33,074 nt of DNA. Source: Myxococcales bacterium (GTDB taxonomy: Bacteria > Myxococcota_A > Polyangia > Palsa-1104 > SHYY01). The notes under the pieces are model-generated. The model saw only the letters and a program-made list of their open reading frames with translations. It did not search any database and was not told where the DNA came from. Position numbers and translations under genes: made by a program. How positions within the stretch are numbered: position 1 is the stretch's first letter; the number at the start of each line of letters is the position of its first letter. The stretch spans positions 1-33,074 of the forward strand of contig SHYY01000053.1 in NCBI GenBank assembly GCA_009692555.1. The letters run 5' to 3'. Below, one piece after another: positions 7,178-14,597 of this stretch.

Positions 7178-8437
7178 TCATCCCACCACCGGCAGCCGTC
7201 GCATGGCGCTCCCTGCGCCGGCTTGCTGCGATGCAGCATGAGCCAGCACCCGCGGGCACTCCGGGTCGGGCGCCGCGGCATCCCCGGCGACGTGGGCGCT
7301 CACCACCCGGCAGCCACCGCGACACAGCGCGAGGTACTCGCACGATCGGCAAGGCTCGCGCGCCGCCTCCTGCCACGCCCGGAACGGCGGGAACGCATCC
7401 GCCTGCCCCCAGTAGGCGCCGAGCTTCTCCACCGTCGGTCCGCCCGGCGGTGGCGCCGCGAAGCTGCAGGCGGTGACCACCCCGTGCGCCTTGGCCCCGA
7501 TCAGCAGATCGCCACCCGCGCAGCCGTAGATCGCCAGCCAGCGCACCAGCCTGGGGTCGGGCGCGTGCGCCGTGATCATCGGGGTGTAGGAGCAGTCGAG
7601 CCGCACCCGCCGCCGGTAGCGCCGCGCCAGCTCCAGCACCGTCGGCAGGAGCGCGAGGTGCTGCGCGTCGGTACAGCGCAGCTTCTCGTAGGTCCGTGCC
7701 CCGCGCCCCGAGGGCTTGAAGCGGAGCAGCTCCACCTCGCGCAGGCGCCGCTTCTTCGCCCAGGCGAACAGCTCGCCGAGATGCTCGAAGCTGTCACGCG
7801 TCACCACGCAGTTCACCCCGACGTGGCGGGTCGCCCGCCGGAGCCGCACCACCGCCGCGTCCGCGCGCGCGAAGCCGTCGAAGCCCCGCACCCGCGCGTA
7901 GACCTCGCCCACCCCGTCGACGCTGACGTTGATCTGACCGAACAGCGGCGCTATCCCGCAAAGCCTCGCCAGCTCCTCCTCCGCCAGCAGACCGCTGGTG
8001 GTCAGGTTCGGCACCAGCCCGCGCCCCCGCGCATGGCGCGCCACCTCGCCCAGCCACGGCAGCACCGCCGACTCACCGCCGCCGAGCGCGAGGTGGAACA
8101 CGCCGCGCTCCGCCAGCTCGTCGATCGCAAGCTTCCACTCCGCGAGCCCCCACTCGCCGCGCTCCCCCTTTGGGCTCGCCCCGGTGTAGCACCCCTGGCA
8201 CCCGGCATCGCAGCGGTTGGTGAGCTGAAGATGCGCCTCGAGCGGCGCGCTCAGCACCCCGTCCAGGCCCGGCTCCTCCCCTTTCCACAGCGCGCCGCCG
8301 TCCCTGTAGCCGAGCGAGCGTGCCCGATCCCGGTCCACGAACACCAGCGCGCGCGGCCACCCGAGCTGCGCGATCCCCCCGAACCGCTCGTAGCGGAATC
8401 GCCTGGGCGGCGTCGTCTTGGCGCGAAAGGGCCACAT
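7178..8437 (-). CDS. Radical SAM protein with SPASM-like C-terminal cysteines
   Basis: 419 residues. The radical SAM CX3CX2C motif is CDAGCQGC (Cys76, Cys80, Cys83), followed by the SAM-binding LALGGGES segment and a TIM-barrel region containing INVSVDG. The C-terminus carries extra cysteines in a SPASM-like arrangement (YGCAGG, TACSFA, CRSCEYLALCRGGC, ECPRV), expected to bind additional iron-sulfur clusters. Such proteins, as with PqqE and AnSME, act on peptides or proteins. The start is the ATG at 8437 (MWPFRAKTT). It leads a three-gene minus-strand run with a barrel-like protein and a glycosyltransferase. I found no convincing precursor peptide, so the substrate is unknown. Confidence 0.85.
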   Translation of the reverse strand: MWPFRAKTTPPRRFRYERFGGIAQLGWPRALVFVDRDRARSLGYRDGGALWKGEEPGLDGVLSAPLEAHLQLTNRCDAGCQGCYTGASPKGERGEWGLAEWKLAIDELAERGVFHLALGGGESAVLPWLGEVARHARGRGLVPNLTTSGLLAEEELARLCGIAPLFGQINVSVDGVGEVYARVRGFDGFARADAAVVRLRRATRHVGVNCVVTRDSFEHLGELFAWAKKRRLREVELLRFKPSGRGARTYEKLRCTDAQHLALLPTVLELARRYRRRVRLDCSYTPMITAHAPDPRLVRWLAIYGCAGGDLLIGAKAHGVVTACSFAAPPPGGPTVEKLGAYWGQADAFPPFRAWQEAAREPCRSCEYLALCRGGCRVVSAHVAGDAAAPDPECPRVLAHAASQQAGAGSAMRRLPVVG

Positions 8438-8719
8438 GGCGGGCCGAGTCTAGCATCGGGCGCATCGACCGCGCCGCCCCGCTGCACGCGGTCCGGGTGG
8501 CTCCTTGATCAGCCAGGCCACTTCACAAGCCGCCGCAACGAACGTCCAACTTCCTGTTTCTGCTTGAGTAACCACCGGCCCGACTCCTGCTTGCCCGTCG
8601 CCCGAAACCTTGTCGCCCGAACCGGGCGGGTCGATGGTCGGACCATTAACCGCTCGTTTTTTCTTTCGTTAATGGATAACAATTCCGGCCGCGTGCCGAG
8701 TAGATGGAGGTGAACGCGA
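8438..8719. promoter_or_regulatory. Divergent intergenic region between the radical SAM and sigma-factor genes
   Basis: 282 bases without a gene separate divergently transcribed genes and should hold both promoters. It contains a small hairpin, CGCCCG-AAC-CGGGCG (8614-8628), and a conspicuously AT-rich stretch at about 8643-8686. The ribosome site GGAGG at 8706-8710 serves the sigma gene at 8720. I could not assign -35/-10 elements with confidence; an ECF-type autoregulated promoter is expected from the gene downstream. Confidence 0.45.
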
Positions 8720-9427
8720 ATGCTTCTCGTCGAGAAGCGTGAGTTGCGAGAACGATTCCGGGCTGGCCAGCGCGCCGCCCTGGAGGAGGTCTACCGCCAC
8801 CATGTCTCGGATGTCGCCAGCTTCCTCTCCCGCGGGTTCGGCTTCATGAGCCGCGGCCGACAGATGCGCTTCGCCGGCTTCCACCAGCCGTCGGACCTCG
8901 ACAACGCCATCCAGGAGACGTTCGTCCGCGCCTTCAAGGAGTCGGCCCGCCTCGGCTACGACGGCCTCCAGTCCTACAAGAACTACCTCTTCGCGATCGC
9001 CCGCAACTACGTCCTCGACGAGCTGCGCGCCCGCGAGGTGGCGATGAGCCCGTTCATCGAGATGCGCGGCGAGGCGGCCGGCGGCGATGACCGCTACCGC
9101 GACGGCGCGGTGGAGGCCGCGGGCGACGGTCCGGGCGGCTCCCACCCCGTCAGCGCCGAGAACGAGTACCTCACGAACGAGCTCGGCAAGCTCTACGGCC
9201 GCTTCACCGAGAGCCTCGACGATCGCGAGCGCCTGTTCTTCCAGGTGCGCTTCGAGGAGCAGCAGACCCAGGTCGACGCCGGCCTGCGCGCCGACCTCTC
9301 GCACATGCAGGCGCGCACCCTCGAGAAGAAGCTCCGCGCGCGCTTCCTCAAGTTCATGCACCAGCACGGCTACCTGGACGGCTACGGCCGCGCCAAGGGC
9401 CCCGCGCTGCTCTCGGGCGTGGCGTGA
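8720..9427 (+). CDS. ECF-like RNA polymerase sigma factor
   Basis: 235 residues; GGAGG nine bases before the ATG supports the start. Region 2 is recognisable (PSDLDNAIQETFVRAFKE, then SYKNYLFAIARNYVLDELRAR). A variable linker of about 50 residues precedes a region 4-like segment (SLDDRERLFFQVRF...TQVDAGLRADLSHMQARTLEKKLR). Such factors direct core polymerase to a stress or envelope regulon. The stop overlaps the next start by one base (TGATG), so it is translationally coupled to the zinc-finger anti-sigma gene. Region 2 carries an unusual insertion between helices (SRGFGFMSRGRQMRFAGFHQ). Confidence 0.85.
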   Translation: MLLVEKRELRERFRAGQRAALEEVYRHHVSDVASFLSRGFGFMSRGRQMRFAGFHQPSDLDNAIQETFVRAFKESARLGYDGLQSYKNYLFAIARNYVLDELRAREVAMSPFIEMRGEAAGGDDRYRDGAVEAAGDGPGGSHPVSAENEYLTNELGKLYGRFTESLDDRERLFFQVRFEEQQTQVDAGLRADLSHMQARTLEKKLRARFLKFMHQHGYLDGYGRAKGPALLSGVA

Positions 9428-10296
9428 TGGCGACCTGCGAAGGCGGCTTCCCGAAGCTGATCGACTCCCTGCTCCTCGAGCCGCTCGCGCCCGCGAAGTG
9501 GCAGAAGCTGCGCGCGCACCTCCCGTCGTGCGCCAGTTGCCGCGATCGCTACAACCGCGTCTCGCTGGCCGAGCGGATGCTCCACGGCGGCAAGGCGGCG
9601 CAGGGCCAGCCGTCGCCGGCCTGCTTCGCCCGCATCGGCGCGGCGCTGTTCGACGGGATGTCGGCGCAGGGCCCAAAACTCGGGGGTCTCGCGAGGGTCC
9701 CGCGCTGGGCCTTCAGCGTGTTCGCGCTCTCGGTCACCGCGGCGCTCCTCCCGTTCCTGCTGCGCACCCCCATGAAGGGGCCTTCCGCGACGGCGGAGTT
9801 CGCGGTGCGCGGCGCCACCACCGATCCGGCCCAGCAGGCCGGCGTGCGCGCCTTCTGCCTGAAGTCCCAAGACGGCGCGACGGCGGTCCAGCCCCTCGTC
9901 GGTACGACCGCTCAGTGCGCGACCGGCGACCTCCTCAAGCTCACCTATACCAACAAGGAGGGCTACGAGGACCTCTTCCTGTTCGGCGTCGATGCCCACT
10001 ACGGCATCAAGTGGTACGAGCCCCGGCCGCCGTCGACGATCAGCATCCCGGCGGTGCGCGCCGTCGACCAGCCGCTCGGCGGAGCGATCAAGGTCGGGGT
10101 CAACCACGACCCGGGCGCGGTGCGGATCTACGCCCTGTTCGCCCACGCGCCGATCGCCGCGCGCGAGGTCGAGGCCGCGGTCGACGAGCTCAAGCGCCGC
10201 GGTGCTCCGCTGCGCGACGACGCCGCCTCCACCCTGCCGCTCGGCGAGCGCAGCGACCTCGTGCAGCGCTCGCTGCTGGTCGAGATCACCAAATAA
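9427..10296 (+). CDS. Membrane-spanning zinc-finger anti-sigma factor
   Basis: 289 residues from the ATG at 9427, which overlaps the sigma stop by one base; a GTG three bases earlier is possible. The N-terminal cytoplasmic part has the zinc anti-sigma signature HLPSCASC (His31, Cys35, Cys38). A single transmembrane helix spans about residues 94-112. The ~175-residue extracytoplasmic domain contains a GDLLKLTYTNKEGYEDLFLFG segment resembling DUF4384-type beta domains, a plausible envelope sensor. It would hold the upstream sigma factor inactive until a signal. The caspase gene begins 23 bases after its stop. Confidence 0.8.
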   Translation: MATCEGGFPKLIDSLLLEPLAPAKWQKLRAHLPSCASCRDRYNRVSLAERMLHGGKAAQGQPSPACFARIGAALFDGMSAQGPKLGGLARVPRWAFSVFALSVTAALLPFLLRTPMKGPSATAEFAVRGATTDPAQQAGVRAFCLKSQDGATAVQPLVGTTAQCATGDLLKLTYTNKEGYEDLFLFGVDAHYGIKWYEPRPPSTISIPAVRAVDQPLGGAIKVGVNHDPGAVRIYALFAHAPIAAREVEAAVDELKRRGAPLRDDAASTLPLGERSDLVQRSLLVEITK

Positions 10297-10319
10297 ATAA
10301 TGATGCGACCGCACCAGAA

Positions 10320-12110
10320 ATGATCCGGAAGCGCCACGGCCTCCCGCTGATCAGCCTCGTCGGGCTCGGGCTCGGGCTCGCGGCGCCGGCGAATGCCGCC
10401 ACCCGAACCTACGCGTTGGTGATCGCCGCGAACCGCAGCCTTGATCCGAAGGTCCCCGCGCTCCGCTTCGCCGACGACGACGGAGTCCGCAACTACGAGC
10501 TCTTCTCGCTGTTCGCCGATCACGCCGCCCTGTTCACCGTCCTCGACGACGACACCGCCCGCATCCACCCCGAGGCGAGCCGCCGCGCCGAGGTGCCCGA
10601 GCGCGCCGCGATCCTTCGCCGCCTCGGCGAGTGGAACCACCTGATGGAGGCCGACCTCGCGCGCGGCGACGAGCCGGAGCTCTACTTCGTCTACGCCGGC
10701 CACGGCGATGTCGACCCGGCGGGGATGGGCTACGTCTCGCTCCACGACGCGAAGCTCACCCGCGCCGACCTGTTCCACGACGTGGTCGCGCCCTCGAAGG
10801 CGAGCTTCATCCACCTGGTGGTCGACGCCTGCAAGAGCTACTTCCTGGTCAACGCGCGCGGCGGCACCTGGAAGGACGATCGCGCCCCCGAGTCGCACGA
10901 TGGTGCGCTTTCGCAATTCCTCGGCGGCGAGTCGCAAGGCCGCTACCCGCGCGTCGGCGTGATCGTCGCCACCTCGGGCGATCAGGAGACCCACGAGTGG
11001 TCGCGCTGGCGCGGCGGGATCCTCTCCCACGAACTACGCTCGGCGCTCCTCGGCGCGGGCGACGTCAACGGCGACGGGCGGGTGGAGTACAGCGAGGTGC
11101 GCGCCTTCATCGCCGCCGCCAACGCGCGCGTCAAGAACCCCGAGGCGCGCCTCGCCATCCACGCCCGCGCTCCGCAGGTTGACCGCCACCGCGCGCTGGT
11201 CGATCTCCGCCGCAGCGCCGCCCGGGAGGCGCGCTTCCTCCACTTCGCGCAGGGCGACCACGGCCTCTACTCGCTCGAGGACGATCGCGGCCTGCGCTAC
11301 CTCGACATGAACAAGGAAGCGGCCTCGGAGTTCGACATCGCGCTCGATCCGCGGCGCACCTACCACCTTCGCCACGAGGAGCAGGAGGAGGCGGAGATCC
11401 GGCCGCTGGCGATCAAGCCGCGCAAGATCCGCGTCGACGGCCTGCGCTTCCACTCGCGCGCGATGGCCTCCCGCGGCGCCCTCGAGGAGACCTTCCGCAG
11501 GGACCTCTACCAGGTGCCCTACGGCCGCGGCTTCTACGACGGCTACGTGGCCACCTCGGGCGACCTCGCCGTCGAGGGAGGCTCCTCGCCGTTCCTGGTC
11601 GCCGAGCCGCGGCGCCGTCTCGAGCACGCCCTCTCGGCGGGCTATCTCGTCTCGGGCGCGCCGCTGTCGGTACCCGGGCAGGTCCACGCCGCCGACGTGC
11701 GCTACCAGTACCGCGCCTTCTCGTGGCTCGACGTCGGGCTGTCGTTCCAGGTCGGGCGGGGCAGCGTTTCGGATCAGGCCGTCACCCGCGTCGCGGTGCT
11801 GGGCACCGTGGCCGGCGAGTACCGCCCGGTCGCCGCGCTGGCCCTCCGTCTCGAGGTCGCGGGAGGCTACCAGTACGCCGTCGGGACGATCCGGCTGGAG
11901 AACGCCGGCCTGGTCGGCGGCGATGCCGGGGGCGCGCGGGTCGAGGCGGGCGGCGGCATCGGCTACGATTTCGCGCCCAGCTTCGGCCTCTACGCCCGCG
12001 GCGGGCTGGCGATCGATGTCGCGACCCTCAAGATCCCCTCCCTGAACTACACCGACACCGCGTCCAACCTATCGCCGTTCCTCAGCCTTTCGGCAATCGT
12101 CCGCCTCTGA
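10320..12110 (+). CDS. Exported caspase-like (C14) protein fused to a beta-barrel domain
   Basis: 596 residues. A signal peptide ends at about ANA26. The caspase fold starts TYALVIAANRS. The catalytic dyad is visible: His128 in YAGHGD and Cys171 in VVDACKSY. Residues 248-259 (DVNGDGRVEYSE) form a complete EF-hand-like calcium loop. A ~130-residue middle region follows, then about 170 residues of amphipathic strands (from LEHALSAGYLVSG) ending FLSLSAIVRL, typical of an outer-membrane barrel. The simplest topology is a barrel anchor with the protease in the periplasm or outside. Its place after the sigma/anti-sigma pair suggests co-regulation. The substrate is unknown; cleavage after basic residues would be expected of metacaspase-like members. 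The start is the ATG at 10320; the ribosome site is weak. Confidence 0.8.
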   Translation: MIRKRHGLPLISLVGLGLGLAAPANAATRTYALVIAANRSLDPKVPALRFADDDGVRNYELFSLFADHAALFTVLDDDTARIHPEASRRAEVPERAAILRRLGEWNHLMEADLARGDEPELYFVYAGHGDVDPAGMGYVSLHDAKLTRADLFHDVVAPSKASFIHLVVDACKSYFLVNARGGTWKDDRAPESHDGALSQFLGGESQGRYPRVGVIVATSGDQETHEWSRWRGGILSHELRSALLGAGDVNGDGRVEYSEVRAFIAAANARVKNPEARLAIHARAPQVDRHRALVDLRRSAAREARFLHFAQGDHGLYSLEDDRGLRYLDMNKEAASEFDIALDPRRTYHLRHEEQEEAEIRPLAIKPRKIRVDGLRFHSRAMASRGALEETFRRDLYQVPYGRGFYDGYVATSGDLAVEGGSSPFLVAEPRRRLEHALSAGYLVSGAPLSVPGQVHAADVRYQYRAFSWLDVGLSFQVGRGSVSDQAVTRVAVLGTVAGEYRPVAALALRLEVAGGYQYAVGTIRLENAGLVGGDAGGARVEAGGGIGYDFAPSFGLYARGGLAIDVATLKIPSLNYTDTASNLSPFLSLSAIVRL

Positions 12111-12195
12111 AGAAAATCTTAACACTCACCCACCCTGTCACCGTATGTGGGATGAACCTGCAGAACCCGCAGCACCCACACAGGGAGCCGAACCG

Positions 12196-12843
12196 ATGCC
12201 GTGGAACAAGAAGTCGACCGGGAACAGCGCCGAGGAGCTGGAGCTGCTGGACGCCGTGCTGGGCGGGGAGCGGGCCCGCTGGGGCGAGTTCGTGACGCGC
12301 TACGAGCGGCTGATCGTGAGCTGCGTGCTGAAGGTCCTCCGTCGCTACGGCGCCTTCTTCGCGCCCGAGGATCTCGATGACCTGGTCGCCGAGGCGTGGC
12401 TCCTCCTCCTGCGCGACGACATGAAGAAGCTGCGCCAGTACAGTCGCGACCGCGGCTTCCGGCTGGCGAGCTGGATCGGCCTGATCGCGACCAACCTGAC
12501 GATCGATCAGCTCCGCGCGCGCTCGGCGGCCACCCGGCCGTTCGACGAGGTCTCCGAGGGCGCCTACGCGGTCTGGTACCAGAGCGACGGCGAGACCCCC
12601 GACGGCGGGATGCTGGCGCGCGAGCGTACGCGGCTAGCGCGCGAGGCGCTCGGCCGGCTGTCGGAGGAGGAGCGCTCGTTCGTGCAGGACTGCTTCCACG
12701 ACGAGCGACCGCCCGAGGAGATGGCGCGCGAGCGCGGCGTGTCGATCAACACCGTCTACAGCCGCAAGTTCAAGCTGCGCGAGAAGCTGGCCCGCATCCT
12801 CCGCTCGATGGACGTCGACAGCGCACCGCAGCTCGCCACCTGA
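12196..12843 (+). CDS. Second sigma-70 family (ECF-like) factor
   Basis: 215 residues from the ATG at 12196 (MPWNKKSTG), preceded by GGGAG; an in-frame ATG at 12145 would add 17 unconserved-looking residues. Region 2 spans FVTRYERLIVSCVLKVLRR through DLDDLVAEAWLLLL, then SWIGLIATNLTIDQLRAR. Region 4 is a clear helix-turn-helix: LSEEERSFVQDCFHD, then ARERGVSINTVYSRKFKLRE. It lies 85 bases after the caspase gene on the same strand, with no partner anti-sigma gene adjacent. It may form a cascade with the first factor, or be controlled at a distance. Confidence 0.85.
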   Translation: MPWNKKSTGNSAEELELLDAVLGGERARWGEFVTRYERLIVSCVLKVLRRYGAFFAPEDLDDLVAEAWLLLLRDDMKKLRQYSRDRGFRLASWIGLIATNLTIDQLRARSAATRPFDEVSEGAYAVWYQSDGETPDGGMLARERTRLAREALGRLSEEERSFVQDCFHDERPPEEMARERGVSINTVYSRKFKLREKLARILRSMDVDSAPQLAT

Positions 12844-13072
12844 TCGCTCCCCGCTCCCTCCCGCTCCCGTTCCGCTCTTTCCCGTTCGATTTCCATATCC
12901 CGTTCCACCCTTGCAGTTGCCGTCGCCGTCGCCGAAGGGGGAGGCGCCGCGGCCTGTCCATGTGGGAGTCCAGCAGCGTGAAGTCCGGCGGCACAGTGAG
13001 GTCGCGCCCGCTCTCCGGGCCGGTCGCCCGGCAGCCGCCGACGATCATCACAGCGACGAGCAGCGCACGCAT
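12770..13072 (-). pseudogene. Possible short lipoprotein or lipoprotein-gene remnant
   Basis: From an ATG at 13072 on the minus strand the product begins MRALLVAVMIVGGCRATG, a plausible lipoprotein signal (Cys at 14), followed by DLTVPPDFTLLD, like the Asp-Leu linkers of other lipoproteins here. After about 40 residues it becomes low-complexity Arg-rich sequence from a GTCGCC-type hexamer tract, then reads antisense into the sigma-factor gene. It is probably the 5' end of a decayed lipoprotein gene rather than a working one. Confidence 0.3.
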
Positions 13073-13132
13073 CCCGCGGCTTTCGCACGCCGCGCGAGGG
13101 CGATCAAACGGCCGGAGCCCGGGGCGGCGCGG
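12844..13132. other. Low-complexity intergenic stretch
   Basis: Between the sigma-factor stop and the next gene there is pyrimidine-rich low-complexity sequence (CCCGCTCCCGTTCCG-like, 12850-12908), then an imperfect GTTGCC/GTCGCC hexamer tract (about 12914-12934). The rest is the possible lipoprotein remnant on the minus strand. No terminator with a T-run is visible. Confidence 0.5.
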
Positions 13133-13501
13133 CTACTTGCAGACGACCTCGTATTTCTCGATCGACACCTTCACCGAGCCGTCGGGCGCGAAGACGGCGT
13201 GGTAGAGAGCGCGGTAGGTCACCGCCAGCCCGCTCCGGTCGCCGATCAGGCGGTTCTCCTGGATGTAGTCGTATTGCCTTGGGAATCCGCCGACGAACCG
13301 CTGAACCCAGCGGCTGACGCCGGTGGCGCGGAAGGTCTCGCCGGCGTAGAGGCCGTGACCGGTGACGTGCGACAGGTTCGACAGCGCCTCGTACTGATAC
13401 AGGCCCGTCTTCTTGTTCCACAGGGCGCACGCGCACGCGCACGACTCACGAGCACGTGGACGAGCAGGTGAAACGAGCAACGTGCACGCCGGAACAGCCA
13501 C
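13133..13501 (-). CDS. Hypothetical protein, possibly 5'-truncated
   Basis: A frame of 122 codons from an ATG at 13501. The last ~95 residues look like real protein (LWNKKTGLYQYEALSNLSH, later FPRQYDYIQENRLIGDRSG, SVKVSIEKYEVVCK): mixed, beta-rich and soluble. The first ~25 residues come from GTGCGC/GCTCGT low-complexity DNA, carry no proper signal peptide, and suggest the true 5' end has been lost or replaced. No family is recognised. It is flanked on both sides by repeat-rich DNA and no operon partner is obvious. Confidence 0.4.
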   Translation of the reverse strand: MAVPACTLLVSPARPRARESCACACALWNKKTGLYQYEALSNLSHVTGHGLYAGETFRATGVSRWVQRFVGGFPRQYDYIQENRLIGDRSGLAVTYRALYHAVFAPDGSVKVSIEKYEVVCK

Positions 13502-13513
13502 ACGAGGAGGCTC

Positions 13514-13731
13514 CTACCGAGGGTCGGCGATCACGCCGCCGTGACCTCGCCGTGACCACGCCGTGACCCGGGTGTGATCCAGAGTGCTCGGAGGACGCGT
13601 GGCCGAGCCAGCTCTCGTCCTTCGGTTCCCGCCGCCGCTCCGTTGCCGTTGCCGTTGCCGTCGCCGAGAGGGCGGGCGGCAGGTTCCAGCGGATGCGTCT
13701 ACCGAGGGTCGGCGATCACGCCCCCGTGACC
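13514..13731 (+). repeat. Duplicated 33-bp segment plus 11-bp-period iterons
   Basis: CTACCGAGGGTCGGCGATCA begins a 33-bp segment at 13514-13546 that recurs at 13699-13731 with one mismatch. The first copy runs into three CGCCGTGACC decamers at 13537, 13548 and 13559, an 11-bp period that puts them on roughly the same helical face. Between the copies lies a GTTGCC/GTCGCC hexamer tract (about 13640-13666). The second copy lies about 75 bp upstream of the TPR gene, next to a TATGCT box (13763-13768). This could be a duplicated operator/promoter segment; the binding factor is unknown. Confidence 0.6.
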
Positions 13732-13805
13732 CGGGCCACACGCGGCGCGATCCGGCGCGTGCTATGCTCCGCGGACGCGGGGGATTCACCCGGGAGATGA
13801 GACCG

Positions 13806-14597
13806 ATGCGGATCGCGTGGCGCCTGGCATTCCTCCTCCTGCTCGTCGCGCCACCGCTGTGGGCGGAGGGGGGCGACGAGAAGACCGAGAGCGCCCGGGC
13901 CCACCTTCGCTCCGGGGTCGCCTGGTACGTCGAGGGGCGCTACGACGACGCGGCCCGGGAAATGGAGGCCGCCTACGCGCTCAAGCCGCTGCCGGACCTG
14001 CAGTACAACCTCGCGCAGTGCTACGAGCGGCTCGGGCGCCTTCCCGACGCCGCGCGCGCCTACCACCTCTACCTCGACGGGAAGCCGCAGGCCGAGGACC
14101 ATAAGCTGATCGCCGCGCGGGTCCAGAACATCGAGGATCGGATCCGGCAGGAGAAGGCCGGGGTGGCCGCGCCCGCGCCGCCGCCTGCGACGGAGAAGGT
14201 GGTGTTCAAGACGATCGTGGTCTATCGCGAGGCGCCGCCGGCACCGGGTCGCGGGGCGCGCTTCGCCGCCTACACGCTGGGCGTGCTCGCGGTCGCCGGG
14301 CTCGCGTCGGGGATCACCTTCGCGGTGCTGGCGGGCCGGAAGGCCGACCTCGTCTCGAAGGGCGGCAGCGCCACCTCGCCGGTGCTGTTCGCGGGCTCGG
14401 GCTCGGGCGCCCAGGCGACCGGCCAGACCAGCGCGGTGGTGGCGGGCGTCAGCTTCGGGATGGCGGTGCTCGGGGCGGCGGGGGCCGTCGGGCTCTACCT
14501 GTTCGGCCAGAAGATCGACCGCGAGGCGCCCCGGCTCACGTTCGCCCCCGCCCTCTCCCCTTCGGGCGGCGGGTTCGCCATCGCCGGGAGTTTCTGA
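13806..14597 (+). CDS. TPR-repeat protein with signal peptide and two C-terminal membrane helices
   Basis: 263 residues from the ATG at 13806 (MRIAWRLAFLLLLVAPPLWA), which has GGGAG about ten bases upstream; an in-frame ATG at 13797 lacks spacing. After the signal peptide come about three TPR-like helical pairs (ARAHLRSGVAWYVEGRYDDA, LPDLQYNLAQCYERLGRLPD, YHLYL), a Pro/Ala linker, then two transmembrane helices (TLGVLAVAGLASGITFAVLA and AVVAGVSFGMAVLGAAGAVG). The layout is common in myxobacteria and of unknown function; it is presumably a scaffold in the envelope. Its stop overlaps the next start (TGATG), so the two genes are translationally coupled. Confidence 0.75.
   Translation: MRIAWRLAFLLLLVAPPLWAEGGDEKTESARAHLRSGVAWYVEGRYDDAAREMEAAYALKPLPDLQYNLAQCYERLGRLPDAARAYHLYLDGKPQAEDHKLIAARVQNIEDRIRQEKAGVAAPAPPPATEKVVFKTIVVYREAPPAPGRGARFAAYTLGVLAVAGLASGITFAVLAGRKADLVSKGGSATSPVLFAGSGSGAQATGQTSAVVAGVSFGMAVLGAAGAVGLYLFGQKIDREAPRLTFAPALSPSGGGFAIAGSF

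Noticed and set aside
7178..8437. RiPP precursor peptide near the radical SAM gene
   Set aside because: No short frame with a ribosome site and Cys/Ser/Thr-rich core was found within the adjacent intergenic DNA.
8674..8686. GGATAACAATTCC, identical to part of the lac operator
   Set aside because: Only a half-site match in an AT-rich patch, with no LacI-family gene nearby; most likely chance.
12145..12195. Upstream ATG of the second sigma factor as the true start
   Set aside because: The extra 17 residues are Pro/Ala-rich linker-like sequence, and the GGGAG before 12196 favours the shorter form; not excluded.
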